Source of the DNA: Ignavibacteria bacterium
GTDB lineage: Bacteria > Bacteroidota > Ignavibacteria > Kapaibacteriales > UBA961
Direction: 5' to 3'
Assembly: GCA_016720145.1 (NCBI GenBank)
Contig: JADJXV010000008.1
Span: 1-64,000, forward strand
Length of the DNA: 64,000 bases
Below, in pieces: positions 62,993-64,000 of the stretch. A model generated the notes under the pieces. That model ran no database searches, was not told the origin of the DNA, and saw only the letters and a program-made list of their open reading frames with translations. Position 1 is the first letter of the stretch, and every line of letters begins with the position of its first letter. The position numbers were made by a program, and so were the translations under genes.

Positions 62993-64000
62993 TTACACCT
63001 GCAAAACGCCTGATTTCCATTCAGGTGTTTGGTCATTATGAGCTGCCATAGCAATACCACGCGATATAATTTTCCTTGTCTCAAGCGGCGAAACAATCCC
63101 GTCCACCCACAATCGCGATGCCGCATAAAGCGGAGAAGTCTGCTCAAGATATTGGTCTTGAATTTCCTTTAACAGCACTTTTTGTTCTTCATCGGTCAGC
63201 TTTTTTCCTTCTTTTTCAAGTGATGCAAGCTTAATTGTCAACAGGGTTTTTGATGCCGACCCACCACTCATCACCGCAATCTGCGCCGATGGATAGGCGA
63301 AAATCAGTCGTGGGTCATACGCCTTACCACACATTGCGTAATTCCCTGCTCCATAACTATTTCCAACGATGAAGGTGAATTTGGGAACGACTGAATTCGC
63401 GACCGCATTCACCATCTTGGCGCCGTCTTTGATGATACCGCCTTGTTCGGCGCGGGTGCCAACCATGAAGCCGGTCACATCCTGAAAAAACACCAGCGGG
63501 ATCCCGCGTTGATTGCAATTCATAATAAATCGCGCAGCTTTATCGGCACTTTCGGAGTAAATCACGCCGCCGATTTGCATCTCGCCTGAGCCCGAACGTA
63601 CAATTTCACGATTATTGGCAACTATACCAACAGCCCAGCCATCAATCCTCGCAGTACCACAAATGATAGTTTTTCCGTAGTCAGCTTTGTATTCATCGAG
63701 TTCGGAATTATCAAGAAGTCGTGTGAGTAACTCATACATAGAATAAGGCTTAGCACGATCAGCAGGTAAGATTGAAAAAATATCTTCCATCGGAAATTTT
63801 GGTGCAATTGCATCAACTCGATCGTATATATTCTTTTGTCCTTTAGTTGGTGAGAATTTCGAAACCAATGAACGTATCGTCGAAAGCGCTTCGTCATCAT
63901 TCTTTACTTTATAGTCAATGACACCTGAAATCGACGCATGCATGTTTGCTCCACCAAGCGGCTCGATTCCGGTTTTTTCACCAATTGCTGCCTCGACTAA
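62993..64000 (-). CDS. Acyl-CoA carboxylase carboxyltransferase (beta) subunit, 5' end outside the window
   Basis: 336 codons up to the window edge, with the frame still open (LVEAAIGEKTGIEPLGGANM). Motifs of the biotin-dependent carboxyltransferase: SGVIDYKVKNDDEALS, GFMVGTRAEQGGIIKDGAKM, IVGNSYGAGNYAMCGKAYDP, AYPSAQIAVMSGG. This is the C-terminal two thirds of a methylcrotonyl- or propionyl-CoA carboxylase beta chain, which moves a carboxyl group from biotin to acyl-CoA. The exact substrate cannot be told from this part. Confidence 0.9.
   Translation of the reverse strand, partial: LVEAAIGEKTGIEPLGGANMHASISGVIDYKVKNDDEALSTIRSLVSKFSPTKGQKNIYDRVDAIAPKFPMEDIFSILPADRAKPYSMYELLTRLLDNSELDEYKADYGKTIICGTARIDGWAVGIVANNREIVRSGSGEMQIGGVIYSESADKAARFIMNCNQRGIPLVFFQDVTGFMVGTRAEQGGIIKDGAKMVNAVANSVVPKFTFIVGNSYGAGNYAMCGKAYDPRLIFAYPSAQIAVMSGGSASKTLLTIKLASLEKEGKKLTDEEQKVLLKEIQDQYLEQTSPLYAASRLWVDGIVSPLETRKIISRGIAMAAHNDQTPEWKSGVLQV

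Overview
The window reads as chromosome of a member of the FCB group, most likely the Bacteroidota/Ignavibacteriota/Chlorobiota/Kapabacteria side. Evidence: three proteins with type IX secretion (T9SS) C-terminal sorting domains, a type III glutamine synthetase, a DUF5723-like outer-membrane barrel, a DUF1501/DUF1800 pair, and -7 promoter boxes of the TAnnTTTG type in front of several genes and a tRNA. The exact lineage cannot be fixed from sequence alone.

Layout. 0-6.5 kb (minus strand): Nudix CoA pyrophosphatase, ruvC, a TPR/SARP-type regulator and a large secreted metalloprotease. 6.6-10.2 kb: a possible defence cassette, made of a split N6-adenine methylase with a nuclease-like N-terminus and an AlbA_2 (Schlafen-type) protein. 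10.3-17.3 kb: envelope genes (DUF1460 amidase-like protein, HtrA protease, lptB, a second ABC ATPase, a lytic transglycosylase), a frameshifted HDOD gene and an lgt gene interrupted by an in-frame amber codon. 17.5-21.3 kb (minus strand): a dicarboxylate symporter and infC-rpmI-rplT-pheS. 21.5-32.8 kb: lysS, a SurA-like chaperone, glnN, a THUMP methyltransferase, and lipoprotein and barrel surface genes. 33-40 kb (minus strand): recG, a RhuM/Doc protein lying between two copies of a terminator-like repeat, and the DUF1501/DUF1800 pair. 40.8-46.6 kb: tRNA-Glu, an Nfu-type protein, a NifS/IscS desulfurase, a GT4 glycosyltransferase, two short tandem arrays, an orphan ABC-2 ATPase and ruvB.

46.6-52.8 kb is the most unusual stretch. 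It has few genes and holds four copies of a roughly 123-bp nested-palindrome element, a second repeat family of about 150 bp, a duplicated 3' end of the DHH phosphoesterase gene (nrnA) and a frameshifted lipoprotein gene. 52.8-64 kb: nrnA, a Spy-like periplasmic protein, a PIN(DUF4411)/XRE-ImmA toxin-antitoxin pair, a five-gene Yej/Opp-type peptide ABC transporter operon, and the 3' part of an acyl-CoA carboxylase beta subunit cut off by the window edge.

Five genes are broken or split: the methylase, the HDOD gene, lgt, the 28.3-kb lipoprotein and the 52-kb lipoprotein. One of them, lgt, is normally essential in Gram-negative bacteria, so assembly errors, real decay and recoding all have to be considered.
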